Positions 54,563 through 62,732 of a stretch of 64,000 nt of DNA are shown one piece after another. This stretch comes from Pseudomonas sp. JM0905a (GTDB lineage: Bacteria > Pseudomonadota > Gammaproteobacteria > Pseudomonadales > Pseudomonadaceae). The translations under genes and the position numbers were made by a program. The stretch is taken from positions 62,001 to 126,000 of the forward strand of contig NZ_JACXBU010000011.1 of the NCBI RefSeq assembly GCF_014700075.1. Direction: 5' to 3'. Below the pieces are notes generated by a model. That model was given only the letters and a program-made list of their open reading frames with translations, did no database searches and was not told where the DNA came from. Each line of letters begins with the position of its first letter. The first letter of the stretch is position 1.

Positions 54563-55357
54563 ATGACTCACTCACATCCCGGCACTGCCCTCATCTCCGG
54601 CGCTTCGTCCGGTATCGGTGCGATCTACGCTGACCGCCTGGCCCGCCGTGGCCATGATCTGATCCTCGTGGCTCGCAACCGCGAGCGGCTGAATGCGCTG
54701 GCCCGGCGCTTGAGCGATGAGACCGGGCGAAACGTGGAAGTCGTGGTCGCCGACCTTGCCAACAAGGCGGACCTCGCACGGGTCGAGAACATCCTTCGCA
54801 CCGATGCCAGCATCACGACGCTGGTGAACAATGCCGGCATCGGCGCGACCCGCCCGCTGCTGGAATCGAACGTCGACAAGCTGGACGACCTGCTCACCCT
54901 CAATGTGAACGTGCTGACGCGCCTGACCTACGCAGCCGCGCCAGGTTTCGTCGCCCGTGGCGGCGGCACCATCATCAATATCGCCTCGATCGTTGCCATC
55001 GCGCCGGAGGTTCTCAACGGTGTGTACGGGGGCTCCAAGGCCTTCGTGCTCGCGTTCAGCCAGTCCCTGCACAAGGAACTGCAGGAGAAGAACATCAGAG
55101 TGCAAGTCGTGCTACCTGGTGCGACGGCAACCGATTTCTGGGAGATCGCCGGCACGCCGGTGCAGCACCTTCCCAGCGCCATCGTCATGAAGGCGGAGGA
55201 CATGGTGGACGCGGCGCTTGCCGGGTTCGACCTGGGTGAATTCGTCACCATCCCCGCCCTTCCGGACATCGCCGACCTGGACGCCTATGAAGCCGCACGG
55301 CAGAAGCTGATGCCGAACCTGTCGTTGAGCGCCCCCGCCGCACGCTACGGCCGCTGA
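54563..55357 (+). CDS. SDR-family oxidoreductase
   Basis: This is a 264-residue classical-length short-chain dehydrogenase. The dinucleotide motif is ISGASSGIGAIYADRLA (about 10-25), with DLANKAD and NNAGIG (about 91). The catalytic Ser is in IINIASIVAIA (about 141) and Tyr-x-x-x-Lys in VYGGSKAF (about 154-158). NADP use is suggested by VARNRERL. The substrate is unknown. It is likely under the divergent GlxA-type regulator. A terminator hairpin follows. Confidence 0.87.
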   Translation: MTHSHPGTALISGASSGIGAIYADRLARRGHDLILVARNRERLNALARRLSDETGRNVEVVVADLANKADLARVENILRTDASITTLVNNAGIGATRPLLESNVDKLDDLLTLNVNVLTRLTYAAAPGFVARGGGTIINIASIVAIAPEVLNGVYGGSKAFVLAFSQSLHKELQEKNIRVQVVLPGATATDFWEIAGTPVQHLPSAIVMKAEDMVDAALAGFDLGEFVTIPALPDIADLDAYEAARQKLMPNLSLSAPAARYGR

Positions 55358-55391
55358 GTCACCCGCACACCTCTACCAAAACCGCAGAAGA

Positions 55392-55420
55392 TGCGGGGGC
55401 CACTCCTGTGGTGCCCCGCA
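55392..55420 (+). terminator. Terminator after the first SDR gene
   Basis: TGCGGGG pairs with CCCCGCA, with an inner CCAC/GTGG stem and a TCCT loop. GTCCGCGTTTTC follows. Confidence 0.55.
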
Positions 55421-55456
55421 GTCCGCGTTTTCATAGGTTGAATGCCAGCCGCATTG

Positions 55457-55522
55457 ATTACACAAGGTATCAACTGAAGTAAGGGAAACCCGATTTATCG
55501 GCGAAAGACTCACAAATATAGT
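55457..55522 (+). promoter_or_regulatory. Shared 66-bp promoter element, copy 2
   Basis: ATTACAC, GTATCAACTGAAGTA (55467-55481), ATTTATCG and CACAAATATAGT have exactly the spacing of 49916-49981. The -10 TATAGT is at 55517-55522. It serves the SDR gene at 55598. Confidence 0.75.
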
Positions 55523-55597
55523 CCGCCTCACCAGCAGCGAATCTCCTCGATCACCTGCTACGGCAAGCCCCCCGCCCCCATTTGTGAGGAAACCACC

Positions 55598-56329
55598 ATG
55601 AGCAAGAAAACCGTCGTCATCACCGGCGCTTCCAGCGGTATCGGCCTGGGCCTGGCCAAGGCCTTCCTCGACGCCGGCTACAACGTCGTCGGCACCGCCC
55701 GCTCCGCCGAACGCCTGCAAGAAGCCGCCGCCAGCCTGGGCAACCCGGCCAGCTTCGTCGGCGTTGCCGGTGACGTGGCCGATCCCGCCGCCGCCCGCAA
55801 GGCCTTCGCCACTGCCATCGAAGCCTTCGGCAGCGTCGAAGTGCTGGTCAACAACGCCGGCTTCTTCCTGCCCAAGCCCTTCATCGAGTACACCCCGGAA
55901 GACCTGGAGGCCCTGCTGGACACCAACCTCAAGGGCGTGGTCTACACCTCCCAGGTGGCGGCAGCGCACATGCAGCAGCAAGGCGGCGGCCACATCGTCA
56001 ACATCTCCGCTTCGGTGGCCCTGCAGCCCAACATCAGCGTTCCAGCCGCCCTGCCCGTGCTGATCAAGGGCGGCGTCAACCAGATGACCCGCGCCCTGGC
56101 CCTGGAACTGTCGCCGCACAACATCCAGGTGAACGCGGTCGCCCCCGGCATCATCGACACCCCGATGCACGACCCGGCCGCCCGCGAGTTCCTCAACAAC
56201 CTGGCGCCGTCCGGCCGTGTGGGCACGGTTGAAGAGATCGCTGAAGCCGTCCTGTACCTGGCCGGCGCGAACTTCACCACCGGCGTCGTCCTGGCCGTGG
56301 ACGGCGGTATGAGCACCGGTAAGTGGTGA
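55598..56329 (+). CDS. SDR-family protein lacking the catalytic Tyr
   Basis: This 243-residue protein has a classical SDR N-terminus (ITGASSGIGLGLAKAF; NNAGFF at about 86; Ser in IVNISASVAL at about 137). The active-site Tyr is absent: where Y-x-x-x-K is expected the sequence is ALPVLIKGGVNQMTR, with Pro at the Tyr place and the Lys kept. This matches a subgroup of SDR proteins with a xLxxLxKGG signature. It may use another residue or have a non-redox role. It is driven by the second copy of the shared 66-bp promoter element. Confidence 0.85.
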   Translation: MSKKTVVITGASSGIGLGLAKAFLDAGYNVVGTARSAERLQEAAASLGNPASFVGVAGDVADPAAARKAFATAIEAFGSVEVLVNNAGFFLPKPFIEYTPEDLEALLDTNLKGVVYTSQVAAAHMQQQGGGHIVNISASVALQPNISVPAALPVLIKGGVNQMTRALALELSPHNIQVNAVAPGIIDTPMHDPAAREFLNNLAPSGRVGTVEEIAEAVLYLAGANFTTGVVLAVDGGMSTGKW

Positions 56330-56346
56330 TGACCTGAAGGCTGATT

Positions 56347-56431
56347 CGTAGGGTGCGCCGCGCGCACCAGGCGTTGAGCCACGCGCGGCGCCGACCCTGC
56401 AATCGGTGCGCGCAGTGCAGCACACCCTACG
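56347..56431. repeat. Inverted-end intergenic repeat (CGTAGGGTGC type), copy 2
   Basis: CGTAGGGTG and CACCCTACG bound an 85-bp GC-rich element between convergent genes; related to 38402-38472. Confidence 0.65.
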
Positions 56432-56470
56432 GTCACGATTGGCTTTCCCGAGGGAGCAATCGCCCCTCGC

Positions 56471-57649
56471 CTAGCGGGTAGCTTGCCCCGTCTCCAATTC
56501 GCCAAGAATCCGATAGGCCAGCTTCACTCGCTCCTCATTCGGGTAATTCTTGTTGGCCAGCAGCACGATGCCGAGTTGTTTCTCCGGCACGAAAGCTACG
56601 TAGGCGCCGAAACCATCGGTGGCCCCGGTCTTGTTGACCCAGACCGCCTTCTGCGGCGGCAGGGGTGGTTCGATGGCAGTGACCGCGTGACTCTCCAGCA
56701 CCATCTGGCTGCCATTGCCTTTCACCAGTGTCTCCAGCGCCACCGGGTAGCTGTACTGCTCCCAGATCAGGTCCTGGGTCATGGCGCCGACCTTGTAGTA
56801 GCCGGTCCGGGTGGCGTCGATGGCGCGTTGCAGCCCGGGCTCCAGCGGAACCTGGCCGAGATGGGCCTCGACGAAATGCAGCAGGTCCTTGCTGCTGGTC
56901 TTCACCCCGTAGGCCTCATTGGACAGCATCGCGGGGTGCACCCGTACCGGGGCATCTTCCTTGTTGTAGCCCTGGGCATAGCGCGGCAGCGCATCGGCTG
57001 GAACCTCGATGAAGGTATTGCCCATGCCGAGCTTCGGCAGCAGCTCGCTTTCCATGGCCGTGACGTAGGGTTTGTCCAGGCTGCTGGCTGCGACCACACC
57101 CAGCAGGCCGATGCTGGGATTGGCATAGGTGCGGTAGGTGCCGGGGGCGTATCGCGGTTGCCAGGCGCGGTAGTAGTCCGTCAGTTGCTGTCGGTTGCGG
57201 ACGCTCTCCGGCAATTGCAGCGGGAAGCCGCCGGCGGTGTGGGTGGCCAGGTTGGTCAGCGTTACCTGGTCGAGCTTGCTGCCCTTGAGTTCCGGCAGGT
57301 AGCGGCTCGGGCTTTCGGCGAGCTGGAGCTTGCCGCGGGCTTCCGCGTAGGTGGCCAGGGCGACGACCAGAGTCTTGCTGACCGAGCCGACTTCGAAAAG
57401 CGTCTCGCTGGTTATGGCTTGCTGCGTCGCCTTGGACGACACGCCGTAGTTGTAGAAGCGCTGCTCACCCTTGGCGGTGACCGCAATGGCCAGGCCGGGA
57501 ATGCCGTATTGCTGCATGACCTGGCGAGCCGCCTGCTGGACGCTGGCGTCGAGGCTCTCCATCTGGTCGCTGGCCTTGGCCTGGCTGGTGAGGCTGACCG
57601 CCAGTGCCAGCAGGAGTGAAGGTGCACAGTACTTTCCTGTCGGGCGCAT
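56471..57649 (-). CDS. ampC: Class C beta-lactamase (AmpC)
   Basis: This 392-residue periplasmic serine beta-lactamase has a signal peptide to about residue 26. Active-site motifs: Ser-x-x-Lys in FEVGSVSKTLV (about 90), Tyr-Ala-Asn in RTYANPSIG (about 176) and Lys-Thr-Gly in VNKTGATDGFG (about 341). The gene is on its own; no LysR-type AmpR lies next to it, unlike P. aeruginosa. The gene upstream (CcdA-thioredoxin fusion) is in the same direction, 90 bp away. Induction through an adjacent AmpR is thus not expected. Confidence 0.94.
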   Translation of the reverse strand: MRPTGKYCAPSLLLALAVSLTSQAKASDQMESLDASVQQAARQVMQQYGIPGLAIAVTAKGEQRFYNYGVSSKATQQAITSETLFEVGSVSKTLVVALATYAEARGKLQLAESPSRYLPELKGSKLDQVTLTNLATHTAGGFPLQLPESVRNRQQLTDYYRAWQPRYAPGTYRTYANPSIGLLGVVAASSLDKPYVTAMESELLPKLGMGNTFIEVPADALPRYAQGYNKEDAPVRVHPAMLSNEAYGVKTSSKDLLHFVEAHLGQVPLEPGLQRAIDATRTGYYKVGAMTQDLIWEQYSYPVALETLVKGNGSQMVLESHAVTAIEPPLPPQKAVWVNKTGATDGFGAYVAFVPEKQLGIVLLANKNYPNEERVKLAYRILGELETGQATR

Positions 57650-57739
57650 CAGGAGGGTCCTTCGGTCATGAATGGGTGGGAGAACCTACCACCTCGGACA
57701 GGCCCATCCAAAACCCGTTCATGACCGGATAGTGCTCCA

Positions 57740-58969
57740 TCAGGATGCGCTGTCGCCCTTCGCCGCCGCGTCCCGCTCCTGCAGCAGCTTCTGGATGATC
57801 GCCTCCTGCGCTTCATAGTCGCCCTCACCGACGTGCAGGTAACGCACACGGCCATTGGCATCGATAAAGTAGTGCGCCGGCCAGTACTGGTTGGTGAAGG
57901 CATTCCAGATGCGGTACTGGTTGTCGATGGCTACCGGGTGCTTCACGCCCAGGCGGACAGTCGCCTCGCGCACGCTGTCGATGATCCGCTCGAAGGGGTA
58001 CTCGGGCGTGTGCACGCCGATCACCACCAGGCCCTTGTCGGCGTATCGCTCGGCCCAGTGATTCACGTACGGCAGGCTGTTCCGGCAGTTGATGCAGTCG
58101 AAGGTCCAGAAATCCACCAGCACCACCTTGCCGCGCAGTTGCTCGTTGCTGAGCGGCGGGCTATTGAGCCACTGGGTGGCACCATCGAGCGACGGCATCG
58201 CGCCCATGTCCGGCAGTTGCCCGACATCCGCGGCACGGGCACTGCTCACCAGTTTCTCCAGCAGCACCGGAACGCCGTCGATCACCTTGCGCTCCAGCGA
58301 GGAAGCCAGGCGCGAGTCACCCACGCTGGCCAGCCGATCCGTGGTGCCACTGGCGATGCCGACCACCGCCAACAGGGCCAGGGCACCGGCGCCGCGACGC
58401 AGCCATTCCACGGTTCCCAACGACAGCTTCGCGCGCTGGAAGGCGCCACGGCCGAGGAAAATCAGCGCCCCCATCGCCACGGCGCTGCCGAGGCCATAGC
58501 TGAGAAGCAACAGGCTGGTGGATGCGCTGGGGCCGTTGAGCATGGCGCCGGACAGGATCAGGCCCAGGATGGGGCCGGCACAGGGCGCCCACAGCAGGCC
58601 GGCGGCAAAACCCATCAGCCAGGCTGAAAGCGTCGGCGGCAGGCGCCGGGCATCGCCGTGCAAACGGTCACCCAGCCACAGCCAGGGGCGCGACACAAAG
58701 GTGCCGAAACGGTTGGACAACAGGGCCAGCGCCGACACGGCCAGCAGCACCAGGGCGAGGTAGCGACCCCACTGGCTGGCATGGATCACCCACTCGCTGG
58801 AGACCACGGCCAGGCTCGCCAGCACAGCAAAGCCCGAGGCCAGGCCGACCAGGGTCAGCAAGGGCGACCAGACCGGGCCGCCGGCTCGGGAAAACAGCAG
58901 GGGCAGGACAGGCAGAACGCAGGGACTGAACAGCGTCAGCACCCCGCCGAGAAAGGCGACAAGATACAT
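57740..58969 (-). CDS. CcdA-thioredoxin fusion (DipZ/DsbD-like)
   Basis: This 409-residue membrane thiol-transfer protein has an N-terminal CcdA part of about six helices (residues 1-210). A Cys lies in LTLFSPCVLPVLPLLFS (about 19) and one in AAGLLWAPCAGPILGL (about 131). A periplasmic thioredoxin/TlpA domain (about 245-405) carries the redox motif FDCINCRNSLPYVN. It would carry reducing power from the cytoplasm to periplasmic thiols. The ATG at 58969 has GAGG upstream. It lies next to DUF2790 and ampC in the same direction. Confidence 0.88.
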   Translation of the reverse strand: MYLVAFLGGVLTLFSPCVLPVLPLLFSRAGGPVWSPLLTLVGLASGFAVLASLAVVSSEWVIHASQWGRYLALVLLAVSALALLSNRFGTFVSRPWLWLGDRLHGDARRLPPTLSAWLMGFAAGLLWAPCAGPILGLILSGAMLNGPSASTSLLLLSYGLGSAVAMGALIFLGRGAFQRAKLSLGTVEWLRRGAGALALLAVVGIASGTTDRLASVGDSRLASSLERKVIDGVPVLLEKLVSSARAADVGQLPDMGAMPSLDGATQWLNSPPLSNEQLRGKVVLVDFWTFDCINCRNSLPYVNHWAERYADKGLVVIGVHTPEYPFERIIDSVREATVRLGVKHPVAIDNQYRIWNAFTNQYWPAHYFIDANGRVRYLHVGEGDYEAQEAIIQKLLQERDAAAKGDSAS

Positions 58970-59051
58970 GGGCACCTCGATGAAAATTGGGCCCGCAGGC
59001 CCCAGGCTGGCGATTCGCGCCGTCAGTGGCGCTGGAAATGGGAGTCGTGGT

Positions 59052-59315
59052 TCAGTTCTCGTTGCCGCACGCGTCGGCCAGCTTGCGATAGGTCAGGCTG
59101 TGCTGCTGTCCGCTGGAGTCCAGGTAATCCATGCGCGCATCCACCACCTGGCACAAGTCGGATGGCTCTTCGTGAATGGACACGACTTTGTTGATATCCA
59201 GGTGCATGCCGTAGCGGTAAGGCTCTGGCGTGACGTTTCCCGCAGCCTGGGCCGCCAGGCTTGCGAAACTGAAGGTGGCTGCCAGCAGGCAGGCGCTCAG
59301 GGACAGAATTTTCAT
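59052..59315 (-). CDS. DUF2790 small periplasmic protein
   Basis: This 87-residue exported protein has a signal peptide to about residue 24 (AAQAAG). The DUF2790 core PEPYRYGMHLDINKVVSI...PSDLCQVVDARMDYLDSSG and a final CG-containing tail (LADACGNEN) give two Cys. The family is largely confined to Pseudomonas and often sits beside metal-responsive two-component systems. GAGGAG precedes the ATG. It diverges from such a system here, with GATAC direct repeats in between. Confidence 0.85.
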   Translation of the reverse strand: MKILSLSACLLAATFSFASLAAQAAGNVTPEPYRYGMHLDINKVVSIHEEPSDLCQVVDARMDYLDSSGQQHSLTYRKLADACGNEN

Positions 59316-59448
59316 GGAGATCTCCTCACCAATGGGAAATGGGGCGGACGCACCACTGCATCCGTTGGGTCCAATTTCAGCGGTGGGAGGTATCGCCGAT
59401 GTGTCCGCTGCGGCCTGCGATTGCCCGGTCAGGTATCTGCAAGCGTTC

Positions 59449-59556
59449 CGGATACAGAGAGATACTTTCGACCAAAGTGCAATCGCAGGTATCAGCGAGA
59501 CGCCGGATACACTGCAATACAAAGGGTAGCGGGCAAGCGCGGCGCGCCCCGATACA
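59449..59556. promoter_or_regulatory. GATAC direct repeats, likely response-regulator sites
   Basis: GATACA-N4-GATACT (59451-59466) and GATACA-N4-AATACA (59506-59521) are 10-bp-spaced direct repeats, followed by a single CCGATACA at 59549-59556. They lie between DUF2790 and the divergent response regulator. OmpR-type regulators bind 10-11 bp direct repeats. Confidence 0.55.
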
Positions 59557-59590
59557 CTAGGTCGCCAATCGAGCAGAACGAGGTTTGTCC

Positions 59591-60331
59591 ATGGACCATG
59601 TCGATCACATCCTGATCGTCGACGACGACCGGGAAATCCGCGAACTCGTCGGCAACTACCTGAAGAAGAACGGCCTGCGCGTGAGCCTGGCGGCGGACGG
59701 CCGACAGATGCGCGCCTTCCTCGAAGGCAACGTGGTCGACCTGATCGTCCTCGACATCATGATGCCCGGCGACGATGGCCTGCGCCTTTGTCGGGAGCTT
59801 CGCGTGGGCAAGCACAAGACGACGCCGGTACTGATGCTCACCGCGCGCAATGACGAGACCGATCGCATCATCGGCCTGGAAATGGGCGCCGACGACTACC
59901 TCACCAAGCCCTTCTCCGCCCGCGAGCTGCTGGCACGCATCAATGCGGTGCTGCGGCGCACGCGGATGCTGCCGCCGAACCTGCAGATCAGCGAAAGCAG
60001 CCGGCTGATCGGCTTCGGCAAATGGCGCCTGGATACCACCGCACGCCACCTGCTGGACGCCGAAGGCACCCTGGTCGCCCTGAGCGGTGCCGAATACCGC
60101 CTGCTGCGGGTGTTCCTCGACCATCCGCAGCGAGTGCTCAGCCGCGACCAGCTGCTCAACCTCACCCAGGGCCGTGAGGCAGACGTGTTCGACCGCTCCA
60201 TCGACCTGCTGGTGAGCCGCCTGCGCCAGCGCCTGCAGGACGATCCTCGCGAGTCGGCCTATATCAAGACGGTTCGCAGCGAGGGCTATGTCTTCTCACT
60301 GCCCGTGCAACTGATCGAGCCGTCGACATGA
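59591..60331 (+). CDS. OmpR-family response regulator
   Basis: This 246-residue regulator has a receiver (about 5-120: IVDDDREIRELVGNYL; Asp in LIVLDIMMPGDDG at about 56; Thr in LTARN; Lys in DYLTKPFS) and a winged HTH (about 140-235: GAEYRLLRVFLDHPQRVLSRDQLLN, and VDVFDRSIDLLVSRLRQRL-type helix). It is paired with the kinase gene, overlapping by four bases. The likely targets carry GATAC repeats: DUF2790, itself and DoxX. Confidence 0.92.
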   Translation: MDHVDHILIVDDDREIRELVGNYLKKNGLRVSLAADGRQMRAFLEGNVVDLIVLDIMMPGDDGLRLCRELRVGKHKTTPVLMLTARNDETDRIIGLEMGADDYLTKPFSARELLARINAVLRRTRMLPPNLQISESSRLIGFGKWRLDTTARHLLDAEGTLVALSGAEYRLLRVFLDHPQRVLSRDQLLNLTQGREADVFDRSIDLLVSRLRQRLQDDPRESAYIKTVRSEGYVFSLPVQLIEPST

Positions 60332-61638
60332 TGCCCCTGCCCCGCTGGCCGAGCACCCTGGCCGCGCGCCTGGCGCTGATCTTCCTGACCGGGCTGGTGC
60401 TGGCTTACGGGCTGTCCTTCGCCTCGCAGTTCTACGAGCGCTACCAGACCGGCCGTAACGTGATGCTCGGCAACCTGGAAAACGACGTCAGCACGGCCGT
60501 GGCGCTGATCGACCGCCTGCCTGCAGATGAACGCGCCACCTGGCTGTCGCTACTGGACCGGCACAACTACCGCTACCGGCTCGATGAAGGCCAGCCGGGT
60601 GTCCCCATGGACATGGCCAATCCCCATATGGCCGCTGTCTCCATAGAACGCGCCATTGGCGAACGTTTTCCGGTTCGTTTCGAGAACATTCCCGGCCCGA
60701 CGCCGCACTTCCAGGGGCACCTGACGCTGAGTGACGGCCGGCCGCTGACCGTCGACGTCACCCCTGGTCCGATTCCCGTGGCGCAATGGCTGCCGGTGGT
60801 ATTGCTCCTGCAACTGGCGGTGCTGCTGGCCTGCACCTGGCTGGCAGTGCGCATGGCGATCAGCCCACTCACCCGCCTGGCCCAAGCCGTCGACCATCTC
60901 GACCCGGATGCTTCCGGTCCGGTGCTGGATGAGCACGGACCACAGGAAGTCGCCTACGCCGCCCGCGCTGTCAACGCATTGCAAGGGCGCATCAGCGCCT
61001 ACCTGAAGGAGCGCATGCAACTGCTGGCGGCCATCTCCCACGACCTGCAGACGCCCATCACCCGCATGAAGCTGCGTGTGGAGCAGATGGACGCCTCGGT
61101 CGAACGCGAGCGCCTGTGGAGCGACCTGAATGAAATGCAGCACCTGGTGCGCGAAGGCGTCGCTTATGCCCGGAGCATGGACGGCACCAGCGAAGCCCTG
61201 TGCCGGGTCGACCTCGACGCATTCCTCGACAGCCTGGTCTGCGACTACCAGGACAGCGGCCAGGCAGTCAGCCTCAACGGCTCCAGTGGCCTGCTGCTGG
61301 AAACCCGCCCTCATGCCTTGCGCCGGGTACTCAGCAACCTGATCGACAACGCCCTTAAATTTGGCGGCAGCGCCCGACTGGAAGTGCGACGGGATGTACA
61401 GGGCAAGGTGCTGGTGCAGGTGCTGGATGAGGGGCCGGGCATCGCCGAAGAGGAACTGCAGGAGGTGTTCAAGCCCTTCTACCGGGTCGAGAGTTCACGT
61501 AACCGCAGCACCGGCGGCACCGGCCTCGGGCTGGCCATCGCCCAGCAACTGAGCCAGGTCCTGGGCGGCCGCCTGACACTTTCCAACCGAGACAGCGGAG
61601 GCCTCTGCGCCCAGCTGGAACTGGGCGCGAACGCCTGA
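60328..61638 (+). CDS. Sensor histidine kinase
   Basis: This 436-residue inner-membrane kinase has two helices (about 12-32 and 150-172) around a 115-residue periplasmic sensor. A HAMP segment (about 172-225), an H-box ISHDLQTPITRMKLR (His about 237) and an ATPase domain (N-box LIDNALKFGG, G1 DEGPGIAEEEL, G2 GTGLGLAIAQQL) follow. It resembles the RstB/CpxA-like class. It partners the regulator just upstream. Signal unknown. Confidence 0.92.
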   Translation: MMPLPRWPSTLAARLALIFLTGLVLAYGLSFASQFYERYQTGRNVMLGNLENDVSTAVALIDRLPADERATWLSLLDRHNYRYRLDEGQPGVPMDMANPHMAAVSIERAIGERFPVRFENIPGPTPHFQGHLTLSDGRPLTVDVTPGPIPVAQWLPVVLLLQLAVLLACTWLAVRMAISPLTRLAQAVDHLDPDASGPVLDEHGPQEVAYAARAVNALQGRISAYLKERMQLLAAISHDLQTPITRMKLRVEQMDASVERERLWSDLNEMQHLVREGVAYARSMDGTSEALCRVDLDAFLDSLVCDYQDSGQAVSLNGSSGLLLETRPHALRRVLSNLIDNALKFGGSARLEVRRDVQGKVLVQVLDEGPGIAEEELQEVFKPFYRVESSRNRSTGGTGLGLAIAQQLSQVLGGRLTLSNRDSGGLCAQLELGANA

Positions 61639-61653
61639 GGCTACCTACACAGC

Positions 61654-61670
61654 GATACACAACGGGATAC
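61654..61670. promoter_or_regulatory. GATAC pair upstream of the DoxX gene
   Basis: GATACA at 61654 and GATAC at 61666, 12 bp apart, lie about 100 bp before the DoxX start and match the repeats at 59449-59556. The spacing is slightly longer than in the first set. Confidence 0.4.
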
Positions 61671-61764
61671 CGCAGGACACATCCGGGACAAGCCCCTTCG
61701 CCAACATGGATGCAAGCGCAGCAACGGCATCCCGCCGCTGCACCCGGCCCCAAGGAGCCTGCCC

Positions 61765-62265
61765 ATGTCCAGCCTCGCCTTCTCCCCGTTCAAGTTCGCC
61801 TTCAACCAACTCGACCGCATCGGCGCCTGGAGCGCCGACCTGCCGCTGCGCCTGTTCCTTGCCTGGGAGTTCTTCGAGTCCGGCCTGGAGAAATGGAACG
61901 GCCAGAACTGGTTCGTCGACATCCAGTCCGCCTTTCCCTTCCCCTTCAATGTGATTCCGGCTGACCTCAGCTGGCAGATGTCGATGTGGGCCGAACTGAT
62001 CGCTCCCCTGCTGCTCCTGCTGGGCCTGGGCACCCGCTTCGCCACGTTCGTGCTCATGGTGCTGACTGTTGTGGCCATCGCCGCCGTGCACTGGCCGGAA
62101 CACTGGTCGAGCCTCTCGGAACTCGCCCAGGGTTACGCCATCACCAACAAGGGCTACGGCAACTACAAGCTGCCACTGATCTACCTGATCGCCGCCATGC
62201 CCCTGCTGCTCAGCGGCGCCGGACGCTTGAGCCTCGATCACCTGCTGTTCCGCCGGAAAGCCTGA
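61765..62265 (+). CDS. DoxX-family membrane protein
   Basis: This 166-residue protein has four helices: LPLRLFLAWEFFESGLEKW at the start, then WAELIAPLLLLLGLGTRFATF, VLMVLTVVAIAAVHW, and LPLIYLIAAMPLLLSGAG. The FFESGLEKW and NGQNWFVDIQ part recalls the HvfX/DoxX proteins that go with DUF692/DUF2063 operons; such genes occur at the right end of this window, though on the other strand. It follows the two-component genes and a terminator ends it. Confidence 0.82.
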   Translation: MSSLAFSPFKFAFNQLDRIGAWSADLPLRLFLAWEFFESGLEKWNGQNWFVDIQSAFPFPFNVIPADLSWQMSMWAELIAPLLLLLGLGTRFATFVLMVLTVVAIAAVHWPEHWSSLSELAQGYAITNKGYGNYKLPLIYLIAAMPLLLSGAGRLSLDHLLFRRKA

Positions 62266-62280
62266 GCCGTTCGGTAAAGG

Positions 62281-62318
62281 AAAAGCCCGCGCATCTGAAG
62301 GGGTGCGCGGGCTTTTTT
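62281..62318 (+). terminator. Strong terminator after DoxX
   Basis: GCCCGCGCA pairs with TGCGCGGGC, flanked by AAAA and followed by six T. Confidence 0.9.
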
Positions 62319-62332
62319 GTGGGCATGGCAGG

Positions 62333-62625
62333 TCACCGTGCCGGCCGATTGCAACCCTCTCCCCCGGCCCCTCTCCCTGAAGCGGAGAGGGGTGACTCTT
62401 GGCTTACCTTCGGCTCAATCCTGTAGGGACGATTTCAATCGCCAAGCAGGTCGCAGTCCCGCCCTTACTTGTGGGAGCGAATTCATTCGCGAAAATGGTG
62501 AGGCACCGTGCCAGCCATTGGCAACCCTCTCCCCCGGCCCCTCTCCCAGAGGGCGAGGGTTGCTGCTCGGCTCACCTTCGGCACAGTCTTGTGGGGGCGA
62601 ATTCATTCGCTTTCGGCCCGTAATC
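62333..62625. repeat. Two REP-type intergenic units
   Basis: Two related units (about 62333-62495 and 62501-62625) share CAACCCTCTCCCCCGGCCCC and end in GTGGGxGCGAATTCATTCGC (62471 and 62591). The palindromic GCGAATTCATTCGC core is typical of pseudomonad REP sequences. No gene is present in 62319-62684. Confidence 0.75.
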
Positions 62626-62684
62626 GAACGAGGAGCAGTGTCGGCAGCACAATTGGTACGCACCCCGCACAGCCAAACAAAAAA

Positions 62685-62712
62685 GCCCGCGCACCTCGAA
62701 AGGTGCGCGGGC
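62685..62712. terminator. Bidirectional terminator
   Basis: A perfect 12-bp stem (GCCCGCGCACCT / AGGTGCGCGGGC) with a CGAA loop has AAAAAA before and CTTCTTT after, so it works mainly for the minus-strand ohr gene. Confidence 0.85.
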
Positions 62713-62732
62713 TTCTTTGCAGCAGTGGCGAC

